Shown here: positions 9,049 through 17,122 of the stretch, one piece after another
Position numbering within the stretch: the first letter of the stretch is position 1
How the letters are laid out: each line of letters starts with the position of its first letter
NCBI GenBank assembly: GCA_943787785.1
Contig: CALSNT010000005.1
Coordinates: 143,496 to 180,373, forward strand
Direction of reading: 5' to 3'
DNA length: 36,878 nucleotides
Source of the DNA: an uncultured Paracoccaceae bacterium
GTDB taxonomy: Bacteria; Pseudomonadota; Alphaproteobacteria; Rhodobacterales; Rhodobacteraceae
Notes under the pieces: generated by a model
Databases searched by the model: none
What the model was told of the DNA's origin: nothing
What the model saw: only the letters and a program-made list of their open reading frames with translations
Translations under genes and position numbers: made by a program

Positions 9049-10202
9049 CCGCGCCCTCCGGCTGCAAGGGGGGTTTGGGGGGCTTCGCCCGGAACCCGTC
9101 CGTATATTTCGGGCAATGAGCAGGTCTTGAGGTTCGACAACACGTGCTTGCCAAAATGCTGCGCCTCATCAATGTGGGGGTAGCCTGAGAAAATGAAGGC
9201 TCGGATGCCCATCTTCTGATATTCTTCAATTTCACTCATCACCTGATCGGGATCGCCGACAATGGCCGCCCCGCAACCCGACCGGGCGCGCCCGATCCCT
9301 GTCCACAGGTGCCTTTCAACATATCCGAATTGATCCGCTAGCTCACGCGCTCGGGCTTGATGCGACACACCTAGCGAACTTGAATCGTGGCTGCGTTCAC
9401 GGATCAACTTGCCGTATTCATCATCCAGTTTTGACACCAGACTTTCGGCATATTCGCGCGCCTCGGCCTCGGTATCGCGCACGATCACATGAACACGCAG
9501 GCCATAATCCAAAGTCCGCCCGTATTCCTTTGCACGTTCGTTCACTGCCTGCATCCGCTCGGCAATCTGTTCTTTCGGTTCGGGCCACATCAGGTAAACG
9601 TCGCAGTGCTGGGCGCACAAATCCAGTGCAGACGGCGAATAGCCACCAAAGTACATCAGCGGCCCGCCATTCTGCTGATAAGGCTTCGACGGCAGAGTGG
9701 TCACATTGGCGAAATCATAGATTTCACCGTGGTAGGTAACTTCATCCTGTTCCCAGGTCATGCGCAGAATTTCGACCACCTCACGTGAGCGTTGATAGCG
9801 AAAGTTGCTTTCGGCCTTTTCGCCGGGAAAGTCGGATGAGATGATGTTCAGCGTCAACCGCCCCTTCATCATGTGGTCAATCGCAGCGACAGTACGCGCC
9901 AGCATCAGCGGGTGAAGTTCACCACAGCGGACCGCGGCAAGCATGTTGATCTTTTCAGTCAGCGGCGCCATGCCCGACACGAACGTCAACACATCCTGCC
10001 CTACCTGATAAGACGACGGGCACAGGACATTGCGAAAGCCCTGTTTTTCTGCCTCTAACACGATATTGCGGCAATGTTCCCACGAGGGCGCCAACGCACT
10101 TTCCGGTACGCCAAGATACCGATAGTCATCGCCGCAAAGCGCGGAAAACCAGGATACTTCGGCCGCGCCCAGATCTGCCGAGGTGACGGGGACAATGGTC
10201 AT
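9045..10202 (-). CDS. smoC: SsuD-like flavin-dependent monooxygenase, SmoC-like (sulfoquinovose monooxygenase candidate)
   Basis: A 385-residue luciferase-like (LLM) monooxygenase close to alkanesulfonate monooxygenase SsuD. FMNH2-dependent attack on R-CH2-SO3- would release sulfite and an aldehyde. Residues aligned with SsuD functional positions are present: the LRVHVIVRD segment (Arg236, His238), the WTGIGRARSGCG loop, and SGYPH (Tyr341). It is the first gene of the minus-strand operon, overlapping the aldo/keto reductase by 4 bp. The start at 10202 is chosen over the ATG at 10250 because GGAAAG lies upstream at good spacing and the extension matches no domain. Some SsuD relatives oxidise other sulfonates or non-sulfur substrates. 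The neighbours favour sulfoquinovose. Confidence 0.82.
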   Translation of the reverse strand: MTIVPVTSADLGAAEVSWFSALCGDDYRYLGVPESALAPSWEHCRNIVLEAEKQGFRNVLCPSSYQVGQDVLTFVSGMAPLTEKINMLAAVRCGELHPLMLARTVAAIDHMMKGRLTLNIISSDFPGEKAESNFRYQRSREVVEILRMTWEQDEVTYHGEIYDFANVTTLPSKPYQQNGGPLMYFGGYSPSALDLCAQHCDVYLMWPEPKEQIAERMQAVNERAKEYGRTLDYGLRVHVIVRDTEAEAREYAESLVSKLDDEYGKLIRERSHDSSSLGVSHQARARELADQFGYVERHLWTGIGRARSGCGAAIVGDPDQVMSEIEEYQKMGIRAFIFSGYPHIDEAQHFGKHVLSNLKTCSLPEIYGRVPGEAPQTPLAAGGRG

Positions 10203-10254
10203 GCGACTCTTTCCAGCAGCGGTTAATTGCCCCTTGCGTAGCATCGGCATTCCT

Positions 10255-10271
10255 ATACATCAATAGTGTAT
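10255..10271. promoter_or_regulatory. Candidate operator in the divergent promoter region
   Basis: ATACA-N7-TGTAT is a perfect inverted repeat in the 88-bp gap between the monooxygenase and the GntR regulator. An ATCAAT direct repeat (10259-10264 and 10270-10275, one helical turn apart) overlaps it. The position and symmetry fit a dimeric GntR-type regulator controlling both directions. No binding evidence exists. Confidence 0.5.
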
Positions 10272-10290
10272 CAATTTTTCGGGTGCAGAA

Positions 10291-10995
10291 ATGGCCACCA
10301 CGACCGCTCAGTTTCCGATCTATATGCAGACGGCCGAAATGTTGATCCGCGAAATCGCCGCCGGGCGGTTGATCGATGGCGAACGACTGCGCCCGGAACG
10401 GGAAATGGCGGCAGAACTTGGAATTGCTGTCGGAACTCTGCGCAAAGCACTGGAAGACCTGGTGGCCAAGGGGTTACTGGAACGAGTGCATGGGTCTGGC
10501 AACTATGTGCGTCACAACCCGGATGCGGCAAGTGTTTATGCGTTCTTTCGTTTGGAACTCCTTGAAGGTGGCGGCCTGCCAACGGCGAAGATCCTTAGCG
10601 TCGAGCTGCTGAAAAAACCGGATGGCATGCCGCAATTCGGCGAATCAACTGATAGTCATCGCATTCGGCGCATGCGTTACTTGTCTGCCTTGCCCGCTGC
10701 ATTCGAAGAAATCTGGCTTGACGGAAAGTGGGGCGAAAATGTGCGCCCGACCGACCTGTCGGATTCGCTCTATTACTACTACAAAAAGTCGCTGGGCCTT
10801 GTGATCGCGCGTGTCGAAGACCGCATTGGCATCGCCGCTCTGCCCAAATGGCACAACGCTGATATCGGTTGTCCGGCGGGCACATCTGTCGGCTTTGTAG
10901 AACGGCGAAGCATGGCGGCAGACGGGGGCGTCGTTGAATATTCCCGCACATGGTTCAACCCCGAACGCGTGCGCTACGTGGCCCGGATGAAATAA
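10291..10995 (+). CDS. GntR-family (HutC-type) transcriptional regulator, SmoD-like
   Basis: A 234-residue regulator. The N-terminal winged helix (about 10-75) has LRPEREMAAELGIAVGTLRK as helix-turn-helix and GLLERVHGSGNYV as wing. The C-terminal half (about 95-230) is a UTRA effector domain. It is divergent from the monooxygenase operon and 8 bp upstream of the Gfo/Idh/MocA gene, so it probably controls both. The HutC/UTRA class usually binds a pathway sugar or intermediate, which then releases DNA. In the sulfo-SMO loci I know, a GntR regulator (SmoD) is adjacent to smoC, as here. Confidence 0.9.
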   Translation: MATTTAQFPIYMQTAEMLIREIAAGRLIDGERLRPEREMAAELGIAVGTLRKALEDLVAKGLLERVHGSGNYVRHNPDAASVYAFFRLELLEGGGLPTAKILSVELLKKPDGMPQFGESTDSHRIRRMRYLSALPAAFEEIWLDGKWGENVRPTDLSDSLYYYYKKSLGLVIARVEDRIGIAALPKWHNADIGCPAGTSVGFVERRSMAADGGVVEYSRTWFNPERVRYVARMK

Positions 10996-11003
10996 GGACA
11001 AAC

Positions 11004-12098
11004 ATGAGTAACACCACGAACTATGGCATCATTGGTTGCGGCATGATGGGACGTGAACATCTGGCCAATATCGCATTGTTGGACGGCGCACGTGTTGCGG
11101 CGATCTTTGAGCCCGATGCTGCTATGGCCACGCAAGCAGCACAGATTGCGCCGGGCGCCGCGAAATGCGCCTCCCTTGAGGATCTGCTGGCTGTGCCCGA
11201 GCTTGATTGCTTGCTGGTCGCGTCACCCAATCACGTGCACGTCGCCCAATTCGAACATATCGCCAAAGTGCGCCCGTTGCCCATGCTGATGGAGAAGCCG
11301 TTGTTCACGGATCCGAATGATGCCCAGCGCATCGCCAATATTGGCAAGGATTACCCCGCACCCGTTTGGATAGGGATGGAGTATCGCTACATGCCCCCGA
11401 TCGCGGCGTTTCTGGATCAGAGCAACGATGTGACCGGTGGTATCACTATGCTGAGCATTCGCGAACACCGGTTCCCGTTTCTGCCCAAGGTCGGCAACTG
11501 GAACCGCTTCAATCGAGGCTCTGGCGGGACTTTGGTTGAAAAATGTTGCCACTTCTTCGACCTGATGCGACTGATACTTAGCAGTGAACCGGTCCGGGTT
11601 ATGGCTTCGGGCGGGCAAGACGTTAACCATTTGGACGAGGTCTATGACGGCGAAACCCCGGACATCTGGGACGCGGCCTATGTCATTGTCGATTTTGCCA
11701 ATGGCAGCCGGGCAATGCTCGAATTGTGCATGTACGCCGAAGGATCAGAATACCAAGAAGAGGTGTCTGCCGTTGGCCCGCTGGGCAAAATAGAAGCAAA
11801 AATACCCGGACCAACTCGGTTTTGGGCTGCCGCTGGTCGCAATCCGCCGGTGCCAAAAGTCATTTGCTCACCTCGCAATCAGGCTGGCCCGGTAGAAGTC
11901 GAAATTCCTGTTAATCCACAGTTGCTGACCGCCGGGGACCACAACGGATCGACTTTTTATCAGCACCAGCGTTTCATTGAAGTAGTTCGCGGCGGCAAGG
12001 TTCCTGAAGTTACGCTGTCCGACGGCCTTGTAGCGGTAAAGATGGGGCTGGCGGCGGAACAATCTGCGAAGCTAGGCAAATCCGTCTCGCTCTATTGA
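11004..12098 (+). CDS. Gfo/Idh/MocA-family NAD(P)-dependent oxidoreductase or oxidative glycosidase
   Basis: A 364-residue protein with a Rossmann fold (GIIGCGMMGREH, residues 8-19), the EKP motif at 97-99 (LMEKPLF), and the C-terminal sugar-binding sheet with GNWNRFNRGSGGTLVEK followed by CCHFFD. The ATG at 11004 is preferred (AAGGA upstream; the Rossmann motif begins at once) over the ATG at 10950 inside the regulator. It is cotranscribed with the GntR gene. Family members oxidise sugars or, in the NAD+-dependent glycosidases, cleave glycosides by transient oxidation. Because no classical sulfoquinovosidase is present nearby, the latter role (release of sulfoquinovose from glycosides) is attractive. 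It is unproven. Confidence 0.85.
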   Translation: MSNTTNYGIIGCGMMGREHLANIALLDGARVAAIFEPDAAMATQAAQIAPGAAKCASLEDLLAVPELDCLLVASPNHVHVAQFEHIAKVRPLPMLMEKPLFTDPNDAQRIANIGKDYPAPVWIGMEYRYMPPIAAFLDQSNDVTGGITMLSIREHRFPFLPKVGNWNRFNRGSGGTLVEKCCHFFDLMRLILSSEPVRVMASGGQDVNHLDEVYDGETPDIWDAAYVIVDFANGSRAMLELCMYAEGSEYQEEVSAVGPLGKIEAKIPGPTRFWAAAGRNPPVPKVICSPRNQAGPVEVEIPVNPQLLTAGDHNGSTFYQHQRFIEVVRGGKVPEVTLSDGLVAVKMGLAAEQSAKLGKSVSLY

Positions 12099-12458
12099 CG
12101 GATGCTGCGCAAATATTGGTTCAGCCAAGTATAGCAGACAGTCACCAAACCCCTCAAATGATGGCATTGCCACCGACTTGATCTTTGGTATTCGATTCCT
12201 CGCTGCAATGTGCACGAATGACAGGTTGTTCTGCCGCACCGCGACAATGAAATAATTTTCAGCTACGGAAATTTGGATGCTGCGAGCGCACGCAGCGAAA
12301 TAGTCGAACTCACAGAATGGGCTCTGTGCGGACGAATGCACTGGCAGAGAAACAGGGTTCCAACAACTTCGGACACCGGCCGTTGAACAGGATGCTATGC
12401 TATTGTTGCCAGCGCTGTGCTGATGTCTGGGTTTGGAGGGAGGATTGGAGGGCATATT
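12099..12458. other. Gene-free stretch between the catabolic cluster and the integrase remnant
   Basis: I see no credible gene in these 360 bases. A long minus-strand frame (12072-12554) crosses it but overlaps the ends of two plus-strand coding regions and shows no domain. No hairpin with a T tract marks the end of the Gfo/Idh/MocA gene. Base composition is visibly more A/T-rich than in the genes to the left. GGAGGG at 12447-12452 is the ribosome-binding site of the following remnant. Confidence 0.5.
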
Positions 12459-13033
12459 ATGCCAAGAGTCCAACTTCCCGCAGTCACCCCTAAGCGAAAG
12501 GCCTGGAACAAAGGGCGGGTCATCGGACAGAAACGACCGCTGCTTCCCAAACAAGTGTGGGCCATACGTGCGGGCTTGAACTTTCGGGTTATCTTCGTGA
12601 CCTTGCGCTGTTTAACGTTGCGATTGATAGCAAACTGCGCGGCTGTGATCTGGTCAAACTCGCTGTGGCCGATTTGGTCAAAGATGACCGCGTTCGCGAA
12701 CGCGTTTCAATAGTCCAGAGTAAAACCAAGCAAGCGCCTCTACGCCAGATTGCCGAAAATGCTGGTGTCGATGGATCGGTCGTAGCTGGCAAGATCGTTG
12801 AGAATACCAGCAAGACGTTTGGCTACGACGCACAGTCAGAGCAATACGGCGACATGTTGAAGGCCGGTGTAATCGATCCGACCAAAGTCGTTCGGATAGC
12901 ACTTGAGTATGCTGCATCTGTTGCAGGCTTGCTGATCACGACCGAAGCGATGGTTGCGGACAAACCTACGGCAGCAAACAGCAGTGGCATGCCGATATGG
13001 GCTGGTATGGGTGGTATGGGCGGCATGATGTAA
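12459..13033 (+). pseudogene. Chimeric remnant: tyrosine-recombinase N-terminus (frameshifted) fused to GroEL C-terminus
   Basis: Two unrelated fragments are joined. Bases 12459 to about 12725 encode the N-terminal part of a phage-integrase-like protein, starting [19 protein letters not shown] and continuing [21 protein letters not shown] one-base loss at about 12568-12574 moves this from one frame to the next. From about 12730 the reading frame is the end of chaperonin Gro[19 protein letters not shown], then [38 protein letters not shown] and the Gly/Met tail GMGGMGGMM. The catalytic half of the integrase and the first ~80% of GroEL are absent. The downstream frame alone could yield a 158-residue hybrid, but it lacks its own start. 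I consider it non-functional. Confidence 0.85.
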
Positions 13034-13045
13034 ATTACGACTTAC

Positions 13046-13073
13046 TGGCCCGCAGGCAAATGCTTGTGGGCCA
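13046..13073 (+). terminator. Terminator-like hairpin after the GroEL fragment
   Basis: TGGCCCGCAGGCA and TGCTTGTGGGCCA can form a stem of about 12 pairs (two G-U) 13 bp past the GroEL stop codon. The following bases are not strongly T-rich. It may be the original groEL terminator carried along with the fragment. Confidence 0.5.
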
Positions 13074-13106
13074 ACCTATGTTCTTCAATGCACGCGCGAT
13101 TTGAAG

Positions 13107-13383
13107 TCAATCCTGCTCAGGGACAGACCCAAGTCTTACTAAAAATGTAGGGTCTCCGACTTCGCCGGAACTGCTATCTTCTATCACCATATAGGCGTCA
13201 GCACCGACGCAACTTTCCGCGCGAAATTCCCGTTCTGCCCGCTCTTGAGCTTCATGAGGTGTAGAATATCTGCAGCTGCTTGTCGATTTGAAGGTTGCCT
13301 TGCTGCCCGCGCGCAGTCGTCTTGGCACTGTATGTCTGGCAGACATAGTGAACCTTTGTGCCGGACTCTTCTGTTTCGCTCAT
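13107..13383 (-). pseudogene. Small conserved protein gene with a one-base frameshift
   Basis: The ATG at 13383, preceded by GGAAG, opens the frame MSETEESGTKVHYVCQTYSA through GNLQIDKQLQ. It runs into a stop unless the frame shifts by one base at about 13269. After the shift it continues YSTPHEAQERAEREFRAE through DAYMVIEDSSSG and DPTFLVRLG to the stop at 13107. Read across the shift, the product is an acidic protein of about 91 residues resembling short uncharacterised alphaproteobacterial proteins. The ATG-initiated 79-residue frame starting at 13346 has an unrelated N-terminus and is probably not the real gene. The function is unknown. The preserved protein sequence suggests a recent indel or a sequence error. 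Confidence 0.65.
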
Positions 13384-13503
13384 CGGGTCTTCCAAATCTA
13401 AATCATAGGCGTTTTGAGAAACGTCTCGGACGCCGCCCGCGCCAAGGTGCGCAACTAAGTCTAAGCTGAATACCTCGGGCGGACGAAATCCGAAACGGTT
13501 TGA

Positions 13504-13642
13504 CTACTTTATCTTCTTTCCGCCAATAGCCGAGCGCAGGTTTTCCATCCAGGGAATTGGCCGTTGCAGAAACCTTTGGCTTCTCTTGCTTGGGTTTTTT
13601 GGCTTCTTTGTTGCCACGCTTGCTGTTGTTGCCTTTGGCCAT
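13504..13642 (-). pseudogene. Small Lys-rich conserved protein (MAKGNNSKRGNKEAKKPK type), frameshifted near its end
   Basis: The ATG at 13642 (AAAGGA six bases upstream) starts a basic protein, MAKGNNSKRGNKEAKKPKQE, of a short conserved proteobacterial family of unknown function. An extra base at about 13531 sends the frame onward to 13403. Removing it restores the usual ending, PAL then AIGGKKIK and a stop at 13504-13506, giving about 45 residues. The longer frame to 13403 is therefore an artefact of the indel. It shares the damage pattern of its neighbours. Confidence 0.65.
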
Positions 13643-13741
13643 GAGAGGTCCTTTCAATTGCAGCGATCCTGTGCCGGGATGGCAAGGACATCACTGCGCT
13701 GTACACCGCGCGCCAGATTTGCGGCGCAGGGCGGTAAGATG

Positions 13742-13761
13742 CATCAGACGTGCGTCTGATG
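13742..13761. repeat. Perfect 9-bp inverted repeat with 2-base centre
   Basis: CATCAGACG-TG-CGTCTGATG lies 43 bp past the end of the cytidylyltransferase remnant, in the gap before the MAKGNN gene. There is no T tract on either strand, so it is either a weak terminator or a protein-binding palindrome. Confidence 0.5.
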
Positions 13762-13803
13762 GAGCCGCCTTCTTCCGCAGCCTCGTCCAGCACCTTTTGC
13801 TGG

Positions 13804-14575
13804 CTACGGGATATGGTGGTAACAGGGCTGCCAAACATCGCTATTTGCAGCGGCAAAGTCTTTGGCTGTGTCAATCTCGGTCCAGTCCAGACCGCTGATA
13901 TCAAGAGCATGGAACTGCGTCCCTTTGTCGACCAATTGCGCGTAAGCCGCCTCGTAATACGCCTGAAGGTTTCCACGGCTCTCCATCATTTCTGAAAGCT
14001 CTGCGAATAGCAGTGCACCCGTTCCGGCGCTGATCTTTTCAATGCCGATAGATTCACCCAACGCGCGCTTCGGATCGACGGACTTGCCAACTTCAAGAAC
14101 CTGCATCTGATCGTTTGCGATGACCTTAACTTCTTCGTCCTCAAGCGCGATGTTGCGGTCGATACACAAGACGTTTGCGTGGTCGCTGTCCAAAAGCTGG
14201 CGCAGGATTTTGACATCAAACACAACGTCCGCATCGAATTTCACAAACTCAGCATGTGCCAATCGCTTTGGCCGCCAGCATCAGGGAGTAGCCTGTGTTC
14301 GTCTCGCGGTATCGGTCGTTGATCACATAGGTGACACGGATGCCGCGAAACGTCTTGTCTACAAACTTCTTTATCTCGTCCGCTCGGTGCCCCAGCACGA
14401 GAACAAATTGCGACATCCCGCAGCTCAGGCAATTGCGGATCATACGTTCGAGAATGACAGACCCGCCCACCGACAGAAGGCTTTTGGGGCAATTATCGGT
14501 CAGGGGGCTGAGGCGCGAGCCAATGCCAGCGGCCAGAATGACGGCAATCGGCGCACGGTGTTTTTCGTATTTCAT
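13804..14575 (-). pseudogene. PntC/LicC-like cytidylyltransferase, frameshifted
   Basis: The first part (14575 to about 14260) has the nucleotidyltransferase signature VILAAGIGSRLSPLTDNCPK and NTGYSLMLA. The second part (about 14260 to 13804) continues AEFVKFDADVVFD, with the metal-binding Asp pair, and ends in a family-typical IDTAKDF helix. They are in different frames. One surplus base at about 14259-14260, in KAI-AHAEFV, joins them into a protein of about 257 residues. Enzymes of this type activate phosphocholine or 2-aminoethylphosphonate (AEP) with CTP. The adjacent transaminase and phosphatidyltransferase favour AEP. As written in this sequence no complete enzyme would be made. Confidence 0.8.
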
Positions 14576-14587
14576 GATACTTGAATC

Positions 14588-15379
14588 CTAAATGAGCCGT
14601 ATGAAGCAGGCTATTTTTCGTTGGAACCTTAGATTTTCGGTCTTGATGTTTTTTCCTCGAGCCCACGATTTGTAGAGGCCCCAGAACACTTGGCTTGCCG
14701 CAAACACCCAAAGCATGGGTATGAGTTGGTCAAAGATGAGTGCCGCAGAGAGCATGAAGATGAACACGCCTTCATCAAAGGCGAGAACTTGCTTTGTTCA
14801 CGCCCGAACCAGGTTAGATTTGCCTTCAGACCAAATCCTAGCCCCGCGGTGGTCTGTACCTGTTTCATTTGCGCGATCTGAGCAGGATAATCCGGGTTGC
14901 GTCCCGTTTCGATCTCTAACGCCACGTATTTGGCGTAGCCGCGCAATCCGTAGAACGCGATACCGAGTAGCGACAGAAAAACTGGTGTGACGCTGTTTGT
15001 CTGCGCAAATGCAGCAAAGCCTGCCGCCCCGAACCATAACGTGACCTGCACTTGATCCGTGATACGGTCGTAATAGCTGCCGACGGGGGACGAAACCTTT
15101 CTATAGCGCGCCATCTGACCGTCCATGCAATCCAGGACGTGGCTGATATGGATCAGGATGGCCGCTGCGATGAAACAAGCAGTCCCTCCGATCAGAATTG
15201 CAAAGGTTGCCACGATAGCCACAAGGAACGAAGCCGCTGTGATCCGGTTGGGTGTAATCCAAGGGATGTCGACAGCGCCATAAGTTGGCAGCGATAGCCA
15301 GCGGTGCCGTGACAAAGGATGACCACCATTCGTCATCGCGGGTCTTGGTCGCCCAGAGTCGTTTCAGCTTATCGTTCAT
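14588..15379 (-). pseudogene. CDP-alcohol phosphatidyltransferase, two frameshifts
   Basis: The ATG at 15379 begins MNDKLKRLWATKTRDDEWW. A surplus T at about 15282 shifts the frame into YGAVDIPWITPNRITAASFL. The catalytic motif D-x2-DG-x2-AR-x8-G-x3-D-x3-D is complete (DCMDGQMAR, then GSYYDRITD). Several hydrophobic helices follow. A second indel at about 14788 moves into QVLAFDEGVFIFML through to a stop at 14588, which would restore an ordinary membrane C-terminus of about 264 residues. The family moves a phosphoalcohol head group from CDP- or CMP-activated donors to another alcohol. With a PntC-like partner the likely product is an AEP phosphonolipid or a related conjugate. Confidence 0.8.
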
Positions 15380-15404
15380 GATACCACCCGCACATGTGCC
15401 GGCA

Positions 15405-16686
15405 CTAGGCAACACGGCGGGGGGCGTTTGCTTTGGCCTGACCGGAATAACAAGGTCTGCCGCTTCTGCCTGAAGCGTCAGCAACACGTCCTTGAGGGTG
15501 GACAGGAAATAACGGATGTCGTCATCCGAGAGCTCCCCGATATTGCCGACCTGAAAAACCTTGCCTGCAAAGCATCCCTTTCCTTCATAGATGATGATGG
15601 ACTTTTCACGTAGACGCGCACGCAGATCATGCACGGATACTGATGCCGGAATGCGGACCGTCGTCAGAACCGAACACATCTCCGCCTCATCAACCAAAAA
15701 GTCGAGGTTGAGCCTGCGCATGCCGTTCCGCAGCAAATCAGCCCGCGCCTTGATGCGGGCATATCGCTCAAGGACGCCCTCGCGCAGAATGTCTGTTAGC
15801 GCTTGGTCCAGTGCAAAAAACAATGGAACAGCGGGCGTGTTTGGCGTCTGACTGTGGTTCTTGAGGAATGCGTAGAATGTCGCAAGATTCAGGTAAGTGG
15901 TTTTGGCGGCGTGGTGTTTGAGCCGCTTGAACTGTTTCTTGCGGCCCACGACAAACGACAAGCCCGGATACGATCCCAGTGCTTTGGAGCTGGAACTCGA
16001 CACAAACGCGATGTTGCATGCCTCCATGTCGATCACCTCTGCGCCAACCGAGCTAACCCCATCCACCACGAAGAGCGCGCCACTGGCCTTGGCCAGGGCC
16101 CCAATCTGCGCCAGCGGGTTCAGCATGCCGGAACACGTCTCATGGTGGACCATGGCCACCACATCGATCTTGTTTTCCAGCAGATAGGCCGCGATCTGCG
16201 CAACATCAAAGGGCACGCCCCACGGCATTTCGATCAGGTGGGTTTGCTTGTTGTGGATCAACGATGTTTTGTGCAGTCGCCCGCCAAACTCTCCGTTCGA
16301 CAGGATCAGAACGGCACCATCTCCGACAACTGAGGACAGTATCGCCTCGTTCGCCGCTGTTCCGGAGCCGGTGATCACCACTGCGCGATAACGTTCCCGT
16401 TTTCTGATCTGAAAAAGCGAGAGCAATTTGTGCTCGATGCCTGCAAGAAGGTCATCAAAATCGGTTTCCCGATGGCAGATATCCTCTTTGCAAATCGCGC
16501 GTCGCAGGGTCTCGGCCACATTTACAGGGCCGGGGGTGAAAAGCAGGTATGTTTGTCCAAATTCAGGTCATGCTCCAACGACGCTGCAACCCTCTGGTCA
16601 TAACGCCGGTACGCCCATGGTGCGTCCCCGAGCGCGAACCGCGCAGAGACATCGAGAGGGCACAAATCGAGTTCGAAAACACAGCC
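15405..16686 (-). pseudogene. 2-Aminoethylphosphonate-pyruvate transaminase-like protein, frameshifted
   Basis: This is a class V PLP aminotransferase. TGSGTAANEAILSS binds the cofactor phosphate, FVVDGVSSVGAEV carries the PLP-contacting Asp, and SSSSSKALGSYPGLSF holds the Schiff-base Lys. The N-terminus YLLFTPGPVNVAETLRRAI is in the main frame but has no start codon and is preceded by a stop. Shifting at about 16550 joins it to DVSARFALGDAPW and YRRYDQRVAASLEHDLN, open to 16686, again with no ATG. At the other end a G6 homopolymer (15419-15424) appears to hide the natural stop: moving one base gives PRRVA and a TAG at 15405. As given, the frame runs on into the phosphatidyltransferase. AEPT is the best family match; the exact substrate is inferred. 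Confidence 0.75.
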
Positions 16687-17122
16687 CTATTAGGGGCCTG
16701 TGTTGTTTCGTCCGAAAATTGGACGCGTATGGAAAACTATTGATGACCTGATCCTGCCAATGCATGCGGATCAGGAGCGCTTCAGATGCTTCTAGCAGCA
16801 TCTTGGCAACGATGTCGTAGGGTCGAACAGAAATGCTCGTTAGCAATTTGGCCAATTGATTGTCGTCTGACCTGCGTTGCCTGGCTGCGAAAACATCAGG
16901 CAAAAGAGGAAGACGAAGTTAGCGATCAAGTTTGGCCGTAGAAACACCGATGCACGCCATGATGGTGCTCCAGTCGATAAAGCCGTAGGGCCAAAGTCGC
17001 GCAATAGCAACACTTATATCGGAACCCCAAAAGCAACAATCATCATGCGCAAGTGTATCGGATCACACTTGCAACGCACCCACTCACGGCGACTCCATCA
17101 GGAATAGGTTGTCCCCAATCCC
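16687..17122. other. Gene-free stretch between the phosphonate remnant and the DMT permease remnant
   Basis: These 436 bases hold only short frames on both strands without recognisable domains. A minus-strand frame (16598-16903) overlaps the transaminase remnant. I see no promoter, terminator or repeat that I can defend. It may be decayed coding sequence. Confidence 0.45.

Noticed and set aside
12072-12554. 160-codon minus-strand frame across the gene-free stretch
   Set aside because: It overlaps the end of the Gfo/Idh/MocA gene and the start of the integrase remnant, has no domain, and reads like antisense of those plus-strand segments.
13403-13657. 84-residue version of the MAKGNN protein
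   Set aside because: The tail after residue ~42 is out of the family frame; one extra base at about 13531 explains it and a normal ending lies in the next frame.
14249-14575. Separate 108-residue nucleotidyltransferase
   Set aside because: It is only the N-terminal half; the adjoining frame carries the rest of the same fold after a one-base shift.
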